43,114 bases of DNA, from positions 1 through 43,114 of the forward strand of contig NZ_JBFJTH010000011.1 in NCBI RefSeq assembly GCF_041625495.1. The letters are read 5' to 3'. A model generated the notes under the pieces. That model saw only the letters and a list, made by a program, of their open reading frames with translations. It was not told the origin of the DNA and made no database searches. Position numbers and translations under genes: made by a program. This document shows, piece by piece, positions 34,392 to 43,095 of the stretch (its first letter is position 1; each line of letters begins with the position of its first letter). This DNA comes from Litorivivens sp041625495 (GTDB taxonomy: Bacteria; Pseudomonadota; Gammaproteobacteria; Pseudomonadales; Spongiibacteraceae).

Positions 34392-35117
34392 ATGTTCATC
34401 CGTTTATCCCCACTGAAAGCCCTCTTAGCTGTTTTATTGGCCGTGCTTACCGGTTGTGCGAGTCAGCCTGAAAATCCAGATCCCTGGGAGGGGATGAATC
34501 GTCAGGTTTTCGCCTTTAACGAGGTGGCAGACAAGTATGTTGCCAAACCCATTGCCAAGGGCTATCAGGCGGTATTGCCGAGTTTTGCTGAAACCGGAAT
34601 AGACAATATGTTCAACAACCTTCACGAGTTGCTGAATATCGTTGCTGATCTGGGTCAGTTCAAGTTTAAGGCGGCGGCCACCGACGCTACCCGCTTTGTG
34701 GTGAACAGCACCGTCGGTGTCGCTGGCTTCTTTGAGGTCGCGGCCCATATCGGCTTGCCCCGGCGCACCGAAGATTTTGGCCAGACCCTGGGTTACTGGG
34801 GGGTTGGGCCCGGTCCGTATGTCGTACTGCCGATTCTCGGCCCCTCCACTGTGCGCGACGCGGGCGCCGCGGTCATCGACGCTCAGGTCGATGCAGTCAG
34901 CCAGGTTGATCATGTGCGCACACGCAATCAACTGCGTTTTCTGGATTTGGTGAACACACGCGCTAACCTGCTGAAAACTGAAAGCCTGCTATCCGGTGAC
35001 CGCTACACGTTTATGCGAGACGCTTATCTGCAGCGACGCGAATATTTGATAAGCGATGGTGCGCCAGTGGAAGATAGTTTTGGCGAGGAAGAATTCGAGG
35101 AATGGGACGACTTCTAG
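34392..35117 (+). CDS. mlaA: MlaA (VacJ) outer-membrane phospholipid-removal lipoprotein
   Basis: A 241-residue lipoprotein with lipobox LTGC at about residues 18-21. The MlaA core includes NPDPWEGMNRQVFAFNEVADKY in two stretches, LLNIVADLGQFKFKAAATD, RFVVNSTVGVAGFFEVA and FGQTLGYWGVGPGPYVVLPILGPSTVRD split across the domain. MlaA sits as a ring in the inner leaflet of the outer membrane and passes mislocalised phospholipids to MlaC. The remaining mla genes are not in the window. The acidic C-terminal tail (DSFGEEEFEEWDDF) is long. The neighbouring rssB/rssC genes match the vacJ-rssB-rssC order of Pseudomonas aeruginosa. Confidence 0.95.
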   Translation: MFIRLSPLKALLAVLLAVLTGCASQPENPDPWEGMNRQVFAFNEVADKYVAKPIAKGYQAVLPSFAETGIDNMFNNLHELLNIVADLGQFKFKAAATDATRFVVNSTVGVAGFFEVAAHIGLPRRTEDFGQTLGYWGVGPGPYVVLPILGPSTVRDAGAAVIDAQVDAVSQVDHVRTRNQLRFLDLVNTRANLLKTESLLSGDRYTFMRDAYLQRREYLISDGAPVEDSFGEEEFEEWDDF

Positions 35118-35202
35118 TGGGTAGCTCCGGCCGGGGCAGTGCGCGCCAGCAGTCTATACTGAGTTATGAAGTCAGATTTGACGAGGTTATAAGTAGCCAA
35201 CA

Positions 35203-36390
35203 ATGGCCACTGCCAAATGTGCTAAACGGCTGATTATCATTCAGCGAGCCGATGCCCAACGTGACGAGTTGCAGGCGGCGCTCGAACGTCAAGGCTATGA
35301 GGTTGACGCCTACGGTAGCGGTGAAGAGGGCGTCCAGGCCTTTATGGAAAATACCGTGTCGGCTGTTCTGCTGGACCTGTATGTCAGCGATAACGGGCGC
35401 GGTATTTTGGAAATCCTCACTAGCGATAGACGCGAGATTCCGGTTATCGTTATTTCCCGGCGCCGGCTGATGGCTGACGTTGTTGAGGCTCTGCGCAAAG
35501 GGGCCTGCGACTACCTGATGATTACCAGCAACATTGGTGATGACAAGCTGCTGGGGCACGCCATGGAACGGGCCATGCAGCAGGGTGCGCTGCGGCGTGA
35601 AAACCGCGAATATCGGGATAAACTGGAAGCCGCGAACCGCGAGTTGCTGGAAAGCTTGAGTCACCTTAAGAAGGATCAGCAGGCGGGGCGCCATATCCAG
35701 CTTAAAATGCTGCCGGAAACGCCCAAAATTATTGGTAACTACCGTTTTCACCAGCATATTCTTCCCTCGCTCTATCTCAGTGGCGATTTCATCGACTATT
35801 TTATTGTAGGGGATCGCTATGCGGTCTTTTTCGTGGCCGATGTGTCGGGCCACGGCGCCAGTTCCGCCTTTGTTACCGTGATGTTGAAAAACCTGTTCGC
35901 CCGCAAGCGCAGTGATTTTCACCACCGCCACAACAGCGCGATCCTGTCGCCTGCGCATATGCTGGACAAGGCAAACCGTGAGTTGCTGGGTATGGAGATC
36001 GACAAGCACGTGACCATGTGTGTCGGGGTGATTGATCTTCACAGTGACGAACTTTGCTACAGTATCGCCGGGCACTTGCCAGCGCCAATCATCAGTGTCG
36101 ACGGTGTGGCGCGTTATCTGGAAGGTCACGACCTGCCGGTGGGCCTGTTTCCGGAGGTCACCTATTCAGAACACCGCATGGCGCTGCCGCCCAAGGCTGT
36201 TCTCACCTTGTTCTCGGATGGTATATTAGAGGTGTTAAACCCTAAGGGGGTTATCGCCAAAGAGCAGTATCTGCTTGAGGCGCTTGAGGACGGCCCGCAG
36301 ACGGCCGATGATGTGGTTAACACCTTCAAACTGGATACCATCGAGGAAGCTCCCGATGATATTGCAGTGCTGGTAGTGTCGCGAGTTTAG
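35203..36390 (+). CDS. rssB: RssB-type response regulator: degenerate receiver plus PP2C (SpoIIE) phosphatase
   Basis: A 395-residue protein: receiver domain (about 8-125), a helical linker (about 126-165) and a PP2C/SpoIIE phosphatase domain (about 175-392). The phosphatase shows SGDFIDYF, FFVADVSGHGASSAFVTVML and LFSDGILE. The receiver keeps the phospho-acceptor D58 in LLDLYV. The usual acidic pair is replaced (IIIQRAD, residues 11-17), and the conserved Lys is Ile in DYLMIT. In Pseudomonas this protein lacks the histidine-kinase-like domain and works with the STAS protein RssC in sigma-S control. rssC follows by four bases. The ribosome site is weak. Signal and target are not visible. Confidence 0.9.
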   Translation: MATAKCAKRLIIIQRADAQRDELQAALERQGYEVDAYGSGEEGVQAFMENTVSAVLLDLYVSDNGRGILEILTSDRREIPVIVISRRRLMADVVEALRKGACDYLMITSNIGDDKLLGHAMERAMQQGALRRENREYRDKLEAANRELLESLSHLKKDQQAGRHIQLKMLPETPKIIGNYRFHQHILPSLYLSGDFIDYFIVGDRYAVFFVADVSGHGASSAFVTVMLKNLFARKRSDFHHRHNSAILSPAHMLDKANRELLGMEIDKHVTMCVGVIDLHSDELCYSIAGHLPAPIISVDGVARYLEGHDLPVGLFPEVTYSEHRMALPPKAVLTLFSDGILEVLNPKGVIAKEQYLLEALEDGPQTADDVVNTFKLDTIEEAPDDIAVLVVSRV

Positions 36391-36394
36391 ACCT

Positions 36395-36880
36395 ATGCAA
36401 CCAGGTAGAATCATGGTTGCTGAACATCACGGATCAAATGTTATCAAGCTGGTGGGCGATGTACGCCTGACCCTGTGCAATGTGCTTGATGACTATTTTG
36501 AAGAAATGTTCAGCAGCACCGATTTTTCCAGCGTGATTGTCGACCTGACGGAAGCCGACAACGTGGACAGTACTACGCTGGGGCTTTTGGCTAAACTGGC
36601 GCTGATGACCCGTAATCGGTTTAACTTTGTGCCGGTTATACTCTCCACGAATCCCGATATTACCCGTGTATTGCAAAGCATGGGTTTTGACCGCGTTTTC
36701 AAAATTCGTCAGCACCCGCTGAGCACAGACCAGGATTTGGGTGAATTGCCCCAGGTTGAGGGCTCAGAAGGGCAGGTGAAACAGAAAGTGCTGGAGGCCC
36801 ACCGTGTGTTGATGGGCCTGAACGACACTAATAAAGCCCGCTTTCGAGAGCTTGTCAGTATGTTGGAAAAAAAGTACTGA
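36395..36880 (+). CDS. rssC: STAS-domain anti-sigma-factor antagonist, RssC/HsbA-like
   Basis: A 161-residue protein with a STAS domain (about residues 5-110). The phosphorylatable Ser is in the segment NVDSTTLGLLAKLAL. A C-terminal extension of about 50 residues has an amphipathic helix (KQKVLEAHRVLMGL, then ARFRELVSMLEKKY). It is the expected substrate of the adjacent RssB phosphatase. When dephosphorylated, such proteins sequester an anti-sigma factor. The anti-sigma/kinase partner is not in the window. ATG 36413, with AGGT upstream, is an alternative start. The stop lies inside a palindrome shared with fadE. Confidence 0.9.
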   Translation: MQPGRIMVAEHHGSNVIKLVGDVRLTLCNVLDDYFEEMFSSTDFSSVIVDLTEADNVDSTTLGLLAKLALMTRNRFNFVPVILSTNPDITRVLQSMGFDRVFKIRQHPLSTDQDLGELPQVEGSEGQVKQKVLEAHRVLMGLNDTNKARFRELVSMLEKKY

Positions 36881-36892
36881 AATCTCAGTACT
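36867..36892 (-). terminator. Convergent-gene palindrome: terminator for fadE
   Basis: AGTACTGA (36873-36880), loop AATC and TCAGTACT (36885-36892) form a perfect 8-base stem. Both stop codons lie in it: the rssC TGA in the left arm and the fadE TGA (minus strand) in the right arm. Reading leftward, the hairpin is followed by six or seven T residues (36873-36867), giving a Rho-independent terminator for fadE. In the other direction no T-run is present. Confidence 0.75.
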
Positions 36893-39389
36893 GATCTGCC
36901 GGGCGTTCTACCACCTTGCGTTTGCCCTTGGCATCGGCGGCGATATCCTTTAGCCCGTCGGCATCAAAAGCGTCAACGCGAATCACGTCATAAAGCGCGG
37001 TCAGCGCGTCCAGTAGCTGTTTGCGATCACTCTCTTCAATAACGCCATTGCTAACCGCCCAGTCCACCAGTTCACGCCGTTCATGTCCCATCAGCAGGGC
37101 GATGCCATCGAGCTCATTGACATCGCGCTGGCGCACCGCTTTATGTAATTGATCACGCAACGCTTGGGTGTCGTTGGCTAGCTGCCAGGCGTTGAGCACC
37201 CGGCCGATGGGATCGCTTGGGTGATTGTTGAAGTAGGTGCCTTCGATCAGGCGATCGCGCAGAGGGGTATCGGCGGTGATAGCATTGGCCAGTGTGGTAC
37301 CAAGTTCGCTGCTTGGTTTGCGCAGGCCAATCGGGCCCAGAGGGAAAATCATCAGGCGCAATGGCCAGCGCAGCGCTTTCACCGGAAAATCGTCAATTAC
37401 GCGGCGCATATGTTCCTGCAGATCGTGAAGGCAGGATTGCAGTCCCCATTCCACCGCTGCGCGGTGGGTTTCGGGATAACCGTCTTCGTGCCATTGCTTG
37501 ATAATGGCAGAGGCATAATAGAGCTGTACCAGACAATCCGTCATATGGCCGGATAGCCGCTGACGTGCCTTCAGTGCGCCGCCCTGGGTTAGCAGGGCAA
37601 CATCGGTCAGGAGCGCGAAACCGGCAGAAAATCGGGTAAGTTGTCGGTAGTATCGCTTCAATTCGCCCCGAGTCGGGACACTTGCCAGCGTGCCAAAGGT
37701 AAGGCCCAGTGCGGCGGCGCGCAACGCGTTGCCGGAAGTGTGTGCTATATGACGGAAGAATACGCCGTCGAGTTTATCCACGGCGGCTGCCGCGTCATCC
37801 ATATTGGCTGCTTCGATTTCTTCCACAATGTAGGGGTGGCAGCGGATAGCGCCCTGACCAAACACCATCAGGCTGCGGGTCAGAATATTTGCCCCTTCTA
37901 CCGTAATGGCGATGGGCACCGCCTGATAGATTCGCGCCATAAAATTGCGAGGGCCGGTGATCACACCGCGCCCGGCAACTACATCCATGGAGTGATTCAC
38001 CACGGTGCGCATTAAATCGGTATTGCGGTATTTAAGTAGGGCTGAGGGCACTGACGGACGCACCCCGCGATCAAGCATGGAGGCTGTAAATACTCGCGCC
38101 GCGTCCATCATGTAGGTATAGCCAGCGATCTGCTCCAGCGCTTCCTGCACGCCTTCAAACTCGCTGATACTGCGGCCGAACTGCTCGCGCACGCTGGCGT
38201 AAGCACCGGTCGTGAGAGTGGCAAGTTTGCCGGCACCGGCGGCAAGACCGGGCAGCGATATCGAACGACCAATAGACAGGCACTCAAGGAGCATGGTCCA
38301 ACCACGCCCAAGCATGGCTTCACCGCCAATAATCTGGCTCAGTGGGATGAAGACATCGTTGCCCCAGGTGGGGCCGTTCATGAAAACGGTATTCATGGGC
38401 AAATGCCGGGCGCCAGCATTTACGCCGTCGGTATCGCGCGGCACCATCACGCAGGTTACACCAATCACATCGTCGTCACCGATCAGGTGGTCCGGGTCGT
38501 AAACCTTGATAGCCAGCCCGATCAAAGTGGCAACCGGTGCCAGCGTGATGTAACGCTTGTTCCAGGTGACTTTCAGGCCGAGCACTTCTTCACCCTGCCA
38601 CTGGCCCATGCAGACAATGCCCCGATCGGGAATGGCGCCTGCGTCGGAGCCCGCCATGGGTGAGGTAAGCGCAAAGCACGGAATGTCTTCTCCGGCCGCG
38701 AGTCGGGGAAGATAATGCGATTTCTGTTCGTCGGTGCCGTATTCCATGAGCAATTCGGCGGGGCCCAGGGAGTTGGGCACCATCACGGTGACGGCGGCGG
38801 AAACGCTGCGGGTGGACAGCTTCATGACGATTTCGGAGTGGGCGCGTTGGGAGAAGCCTTTGCCCCCATAAGCTTTCGGGGTGACCAGCCCAAAGAAACC
38901 GTGCTCGCGAATATACTGCCAGGCAGTTTCTGGCAGATCGTAATCTTCATGGGTCATGGCCCAGTCGTCGAGCATTGCGCAGAGTTCTTCTACGGGGCCG
39001 TCGAGAAAGGCCTGTTCCTCTGCGCTGAGTTGGCTGTGTTTTACGCTGAGCAGATAGCTCCAGTCGGGGCGGCCGGAAAATAGCTCGCCGTCCCAGTCGA
39101 CCGTGCCGGACTTCAATGCTTCAGATTCTGTGTCGGAAAGCGTGGGCAACATGCCTCGAACCCAGCCCAACAGGGGGCGGCTGAGTTCCTGCTTGCGCAA
39201 CTTTGATGGAATGACTAGAAACAGAGCCATGGCCAGCCCCAGGCCGCCAAACAGAATGCTGGCAAAATGCCAGTCGTCGGCGTGTATGCCCAACAGCGTG
39301 GCGAGAGACAGGGCGATGACCGCCGTATTTCCCCCCGCGCCAAGATAGAGCAGAACCAGAGCGCTGATGATTAGCAGTAACACACTCAT
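36885..39389 (-). CDS. fadE: Acyl-CoA dehydrogenase FadE
   Basis: An 834-residue protein of the long FadE type, with two N-terminal hydrophobic spans (SVLLLIISALVLLYLGAGG and FGGLGLAMALFLVIP). An acyl-CoA dehydrogenase core follows (GFFGLVTPKAYGGKGFS, FALTSPMAGSDAGAIPDRG, YASVREQFGRSISEFEGVQEAL), then a C-terminal DUF1974 extension. It performs the first oxidation of fatty acyl-CoA in beta-oxidation at the inner membrane. The frame is open to 39437, but ATG 39389 gives the normal N-terminus and length, with GGGGG about ten bases upstream. Its terminator is the palindrome shared with rssC. Confidence 0.95.
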   Translation of the reverse strand: MSVLLLIISALVLLYLGAGGNTAVIALSLATLLGIHADDWHFASILFGGLGLAMALFLVIPSKLRKQELSRPLLGWVRGMLPTLSDTESEALKSGTVDWDGELFSGRPDWSYLLSVKHSQLSAEEQAFLDGPVEELCAMLDDWAMTHEDYDLPETAWQYIREHGFFGLVTPKAYGGKGFSQRAHSEIVMKLSTRSVSAAVTVMVPNSLGPAELLMEYGTDEQKSHYLPRLAAGEDIPCFALTSPMAGSDAGAIPDRGIVCMGQWQGEEVLGLKVTWNKRYITLAPVATLIGLAIKVYDPDHLIGDDDVIGVTCVMVPRDTDGVNAGARHLPMNTVFMNGPTWGNDVFIPLSQIIGGEAMLGRGWTMLLECLSIGRSISLPGLAAGAGKLATLTTGAYASVREQFGRSISEFEGVQEALEQIAGYTYMMDAARVFTASMLDRGVRPSVPSALLKYRNTDLMRTVVNHSMDVVAGRGVITGPRNFMARIYQAVPIAITVEGANILTRSLMVFGQGAIRCHPYIVEEIEAANMDDAAAAVDKLDGVFFRHIAHTSGNALRAAALGLTFGTLASVPTRGELKRYYRQLTRFSAGFALLTDVALLTQGGALKARQRLSGHMTDCLVQLYYASAIIKQWHEDGYPETHRAAVEWGLQSCLHDLQEHMRRVIDDFPVKALRWPLRLMIFPLGPIGLRKPSSELGTTLANAITADTPLRDRLIEGTYFNNHPSDPIGRVLNAWQLANDTQALRDQLHKAVRQRDVNELDGIALLMGHERRELVDWAVSNGVIEESDRKQLLDALTALYDVIRVDAFDADGLKDIAADAKGKRKVVERPADQY

Positions 39390-39510
39390 TGCGTAAACCC
39401 CCGTTGCAGACTGTCTCCCAAGGCCAGCATCAAACAAATGCGGTTTAACTACAAGGCTGGCCGGAATGTGAATATTACCTTTGCGTTACGGGGCCGATAG
39501 GTACTCTGGA

Positions 39511-40734
39511 TCAATTGTCCTGTTTGAGTTGAATGGCTGCGGTGAGGCAAATCGCTACGCACAACAGGCCGGCAAAGAGCAGAAACGTCATTTGATAGGA
39601 ACCCGTTTGGTCATAGATGGCGCCGGCCAGCGGGGGAGATAGCAGGTTGAAGGGCATGATCACCGGGTTCATGGCGCCCATGACGCGGCCATAATTAGCG
39701 ACGCCAAATGCCTGCGCCATTAATGCGCCCCAAACCGGCAGCATTCCGCCGGCGGCGATACCGAGCAGTACGGCTCCGGCGACCAGAAAGTGGAAGTTGT
39801 CGTTGTTAAGAAAGCTCAATAGCCCGAGCGTTAGGAGCAGGGAAGACCCCGCCAGACCGGCGCGCAGATCAACCTTATCGGCAATGGTGCCAAACAGCAG
39901 TTTTCCCATCAGGCCAAACAGGGCGATAAGGGAAATAAGCCCCGCGGCCTGCTCAGCAGTTGCGCCACTGTCCAGGGCGAATGGTGCAAGATTGCTCAGC
40001 AGCATGCTGTAGCTGGAGAACATGGCACCCATTACCAGCGCGATCACCCAGAAATTGCGTTCTTTTAAAACGTCTTTCGTTGAGGCAAAACGATTTGCGG
40101 CGCCAGCGGTTGTTGTGGGAGGCGCGTCGTCACCGTCGGGGTGCAACCCTTTGCTCTCTGGCCGATCACAGGCCAGCAGGGAAATTAATGGCAGCAAAAT
40201 CAACAGTACGACGCCGCCCTGTAGCCGAAAGGCCATGCGCCACTCGAAACTGTCGATCATCCACTGCAGCAGCGGCGGAAACAGAAAGCCGCCGATGGAG
40301 GTACCCATAGCTGCCAGCCCCATCGCCAGCCCGCGGCGTTTGCTGAACCAGCGCGCCAGCAGGGTGGAGACCGCAAGCGGGCCAAGCGCTAAGCTGCTCA
40401 ATGCCATGAACAGGGCATAAATGACTGGCATCTGCCAGATTTGTGTGATGTAAGACAGTGCGATGAAGCCTGTTCCCAGTGACGCAGCGCCTAGCAGCAT
40501 GAAGCGCTTGATGGAATAGGCGTCCAGTTTGGCGCCGAGCCAGGGTGATAACAGACCGCTGGCCAGTGTCATGGTGGTGATGCCGAGCATCAGCAGCATG
40601 CGACTGCTTTGAAACTCTGTCGCTAGCGGAACCACCATTACGCTATAGGCATATACCAAGGTGCCGGTAGCAACGGCCTGAACCAGCAGGGTAACCACCA
40701 CCTGCCACCAACCAAAAAATAGCGGCTGCTTCAT
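39511..40734 (-). CDS. Major facilitator superfamily transporter, monocarboxylate/OFA-like
   Basis: A 407-residue protein with twelve predicted spans. The loop between spans two and three (SPWLGAKLDAYSIKRFMLLGA) and the RWFSKRRGLAMGLAAMGTSIGG segment resemble the oxalate/formate and monocarboxylate branch. A hydrophilic loop of about 25 residues (CDRPESKGLHPDGDDAPPTTT) separates the halves. The ATG follows a GAGGA ribosome site. It sits 85 bases after the acetoacetate-decarboxylase-like gene on the same strand, so the two may form an operon handling a small carboxylic acid. Substrate not determined. Confidence 0.85.
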   Translation of the reverse strand: MKQPLFFGWWQVVVTLLVQAVATGTLVYAYSVMVVPLATEFQSSRMLLMLGITTMTLASGLLSPWLGAKLDAYSIKRFMLLGAASLGTGFIALSYITQIWQMPVIYALFMALSSLALGPLAVSTLLARWFSKRRGLAMGLAAMGTSIGGFLFPPLLQWMIDSFEWRMAFRLQGGVVLLILLPLISLLACDRPESKGLHPDGDDAPPTTTAGAANRFASTKDVLKERNFWVIALVMGAMFSSYSMLLSNLAPFALDSGATAEQAAGLISLIALFGLMGKLLFGTIADKVDLRAGLAGSSLLLTLGLLSFLNNDNFHFLVAGAVLLGIAAGGMLPVWGALMAQAFGVANYGRVMGAMNPVIMPFNLLSPPLAGAIYDQTGSYQMTFLLFAGLLCVAICLTAAIQLKQDN

Positions 40735-40819
40735 GGGCCGTCCTCAGTTGTAAAAAAGGCGAACCGGAGTTCGCCAATAAATGGCCTGGATGGCCAGCTC
40801 GTTGATACTCCGCGAGGTG

Positions 40820-41590
40820 TCAGCCCTTGGGCGGCGCACCGCTTTCGCCGATCCAGCGCGTGCCACTGATGGTATCGGCGAAGGGCCAGTACTGTTTGCC
40901 ATCCAGCTCCCCGGCAAGGGTAATACTGCGATCTTTGAAGATCGGCGTCCACAGGCACGCTGAAATCTGCTCAACCATTGGTAGTTTGGTGGCAATAGGA
41001 TCCCAAGCGCTTTCGCGCAGGGTGATTTTGCCTTTCAGCTCCTGCAAGTAAGCAGTACCGTATTTGGTATGCACGTCGACAACGTGTGGCGGGAAGTCGT
41101 ACTTTTCGGGTTGCATGTCCACCGAACGCATGCATTTAACCCACCATTCATGTTCTTCGTGGTCCTCCGGGTTGGCCAGGGTTTCAACCACGTCGCCAGA
41201 AAATTCGATGAATGTAGTGCCCTGATGCTCCACTTTGGCTTCTACGTGATCCATCAGTCTGAAGTAGGTGGTCTTTACCGGATACTTAGGTTGCCCCCAC
41301 AGTTCCTGGCAGAGAAACAGCGGCGCCTCCTGATCGATACCAAGGGCGAGCGTGTAGTCACCGGGGGTTCCGTTGTAGTCGGCTGCCACATTGAGCACGT
41401 AGCCCAGTTCCGGCTCATTCTGGACGGGGAAATTATAAATTGTGATGGTCACAATTGGCTCTTTGCCGGGCTGGATGCCCGGCGGGAGCAATGCCGCGAG
41501 TTTGGCGGGGTCAGTGCGATACTTCAGCTTCAGCATCGGCCAATTGAGAATGTCGCCGGGATTGCCCTGAGGGGCTGCAGGTGTCGTCAT
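40820..41590 (-). CDS. Acetoacetate decarboxylase-family protein
   Basis: A 256-residue protein of the acetoacetate decarboxylase (ADC) fold: YRTDPAKLAALLPPGIQ near residues 24-40, then FLCQELWGQPKYPVKTTYF near 92-110 with the candidate Schiff-base Lys at K102. In true ADC the next residue is a second Lys that lowers the pKa; here it is Tyr103. This suggests a relative with different chemistry, such as the aldolase-dehydratase-like members, rather than acetone formation. ATG 41590 has AAGGA seven bases upstream. The MFS gene downstream may be its partner. Confidence 0.8.
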   Translation of the reverse strand: MTTPAAPQGNPGDILNWPMLKLKYRTDPAKLAALLPPGIQPGKEPIVTITIYNFPVQNEPELGYVLNVAADYNGTPGDYTLALGIDQEAPLFLCQELWGQPKYPVKTTYFRLMDHVEAKVEHQGTTFIEFSGDVVETLANPEDHEEHEWWVKCMRSVDMQPEKYDFPPHVVDVHTKYGTAYLQELKGKITLRESAWDPIATKLPMVEQISACLWTPIFKDRSITLAGELDGKQYWPFADTISGTRWIGESGAPPKG

Positions 41591-41816
41591 GGTGTGTTTC
41601 CTTCATACAGGCCGTTGGAGGTGTTCCCCGGCCAAATTATCGTTATGGTTACGTCAATTATCAGGCTAGCACAGTCTGGCGTCGGCGGAATGCCTCGCCA
41701 GCAATTGTAATGTGGTGTTCATGTAGGGCTTTGACCAGCGGACGCTTTGCATTTTTTTCTTACAAACAGTACTTTGTGCGGCTGCGTTATTTCGCCCTGA
41801 CCGTGAATTGAGACCG

Positions 41817-42311
41817 ATGCCTGTAGATACTCTGACAACAATTGAGATCACCAAGGAAGACCTGAAATTTTCCGCCGCCCACTTCACCATATTCTCTGCG
41901 ACAGAGCGCGAGCGCCTGCACGGACACAATTTTCGGGTGTCGCTGGATATCACCGCAGAAGTGGGTGGCAATGGCATGTGTTTCAGCTACGTGGAAATCA
42001 AACAGCGTCTGCGCAAGCTGGTTGCACAGTACGATGAATATCTGATTCTTCCGGCGCAGTCTCCCTACCTGGATATTGTCGAAGACGGGACTAACTACCG
42101 GGTGACCTTTAACGGCGAGGTGATGACCTTTGTGCAGGCCGACACGTTGTTATTGCCAATTCGCAATACCACCGTTGAAGAATTTGCGCGCTTGTTGTTG
42201 GAGCGTTTGTTGGAGGATGGAGATTTTATTCAGGGTAATGCAGTGCGCAGCCTGATCATGAAGGTTTCCTCCGGGCCGGGGCAGTCGGGCTCTGCCAGTT
42301 GGCAGCAATAA
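41817..42311 (+). CDS. 6-pyruvoyl-tetrahydropterin synthase/QueD-family protein
   Basis: A 164-residue protein of the T-fold PTPS/QueD family. The zinc ligands are visible: H22 in FSAAH, and H35 and H37 in LHGHNF. The catalytic Cys usually found four residues before the second His is absent: the segment reads TERERLHGHNF, with Glu and Arg. It also has an insertion of strands (YRVTFNGEVMTFVQADTLLLP) before the NTTVEEFARLLLERL helix. ATG 41817 is preferred over a TTG at 41808. The next gene is an SDR 11 bases downstream, so a pterin pathway is possible. The exact reaction is not known. Confidence 0.85.
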   Translation: MPVDTLTTIEITKEDLKFSAAHFTIFSATERERLHGHNFRVSLDITAEVGGNGMCFSYVEIKQRLRKLVAQYDEYLILPAQSPYLDIVEDGTNYRVTFNGEVMTFVQADTLLLPIRNTTVEEFARLLLERLLEDGDFIQGNAVRSLIMKVSSGPGQSGSASWQQ

Positions 42312-42322
42312 TTGAGGTAGAG

Positions 42323-43027
42323 ATGAAAAAAATTCTGGTTATTACCGGTGGTAGCAAAGGGATTGGCCGCGCCACTATCGCACAATTTATGGAACAGGAT
42401 TACCGGGTTGTGAACCTGTCGCGCAGTGCGCCCGATATCGATGGGGTGGTGCAGATTACCGCTGACATGGTCAACCCGGGCTGGGCGGATGCCTGCGCCG
42501 AGCCGCTGGCCGCTGAGTTGAATGCGGCAGACAACATCTGCGTAATTCACAATGCAGCGGTGCTTAAAAAAGACAGTGTGCGTGATACCAGTGCAGACAG
42601 CCTGCAGCAGGTGTTTCAGCTGAACGTGATTGCGGCTCTGCAGCTAAACCAGCTGGTGTTGCCGCATATGAAGGGTGGCTCTTCGATTATCTATGTAGGG
42701 TCAACGCTGAGTGAGAAAGCGGTCGCGGGTAGCTGTTCCTATGTGACCTCCAAGCACGCGTTGGTTGGCCTGATGCGTGCCACCTGTCAGGATTTGGCCG
42801 GTAGTGGTATTCACACGGCGTGCGTGTGTCCGGGCTTCACCGATACCGAAATGCTGCGCGAGCATTTGGGGCATGATCCGGCGATTTTGGATGCCATTGC
42901 TGGAGGTGTTACGCAAGGGCGTTTGATTCAACCCCAGGAGATCGCCAATACGCTGTGGTTTGCAGCGCAGAACGCGGTAATTAATGGCGCTGTTTTACAC
43001 GCCAATCTGGGGCAAATAGAACACTGA
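42323..43027 (+). CDS. Short-chain dehydrogenase/reductase, possible sepiapterin-reductase-like
   Basis: A 234-residue SDR with cofactor motif TGGSKGIG at residues 8-15, HNAAV near 76, a Ser in YVGSTLSEK and the catalytic pair in SYVTSK. CVCPGFTDTEM follows the active site. The frame is open to 42299, but ATG 42323, with TTGAGGTAG upstream, is chosen. The 11-base spacing to the PTPS-like gene indicates an operon. In animals PTPS and sepiapterin reductase act in sequence to make tetrahydrobiopterin, and the same order could hold here. Motif evidence alone does not fix the substrate. Confidence 0.85.
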   Translation: MKKILVITGGSKGIGRATIAQFMEQDYRVVNLSRSAPDIDGVVQITADMVNPGWADACAEPLAAELNAADNICVIHNAAVLKKDSVRDTSADSLQQVFQLNVIAALQLNQLVLPHMKGGSSIIYVGSTLSEKAVAGSCSYVTSKHALVGLMRATCQDLAGSGIHTACVCPGFTDTEMLREHLGHDPAILDAIAGGVTQGRLIQPQEIANTLWFAAQNAVINGAVLHANLGQIEH

Positions 43028-43068
43028 TAGGTTGTTTGCCGCAGGGACTTATCGGTCAATAATACCTG

Positions 43069-43095
43069 GCCTGACGTGCAGGCCGCAGGTCAGGC
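43069..43095. repeat. Palindrome near the window end
   Basis: GCCTGAC (43069-43075) and GTCAGGC (43089-43095) form a 7-base inverted repeat. TGC/GCA pairs lie inside it around AGGCC. It lies about 40 bases after the SDR stop and has no T-run. It could be a weak terminator or a REP-type element. Confidence 0.45.
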
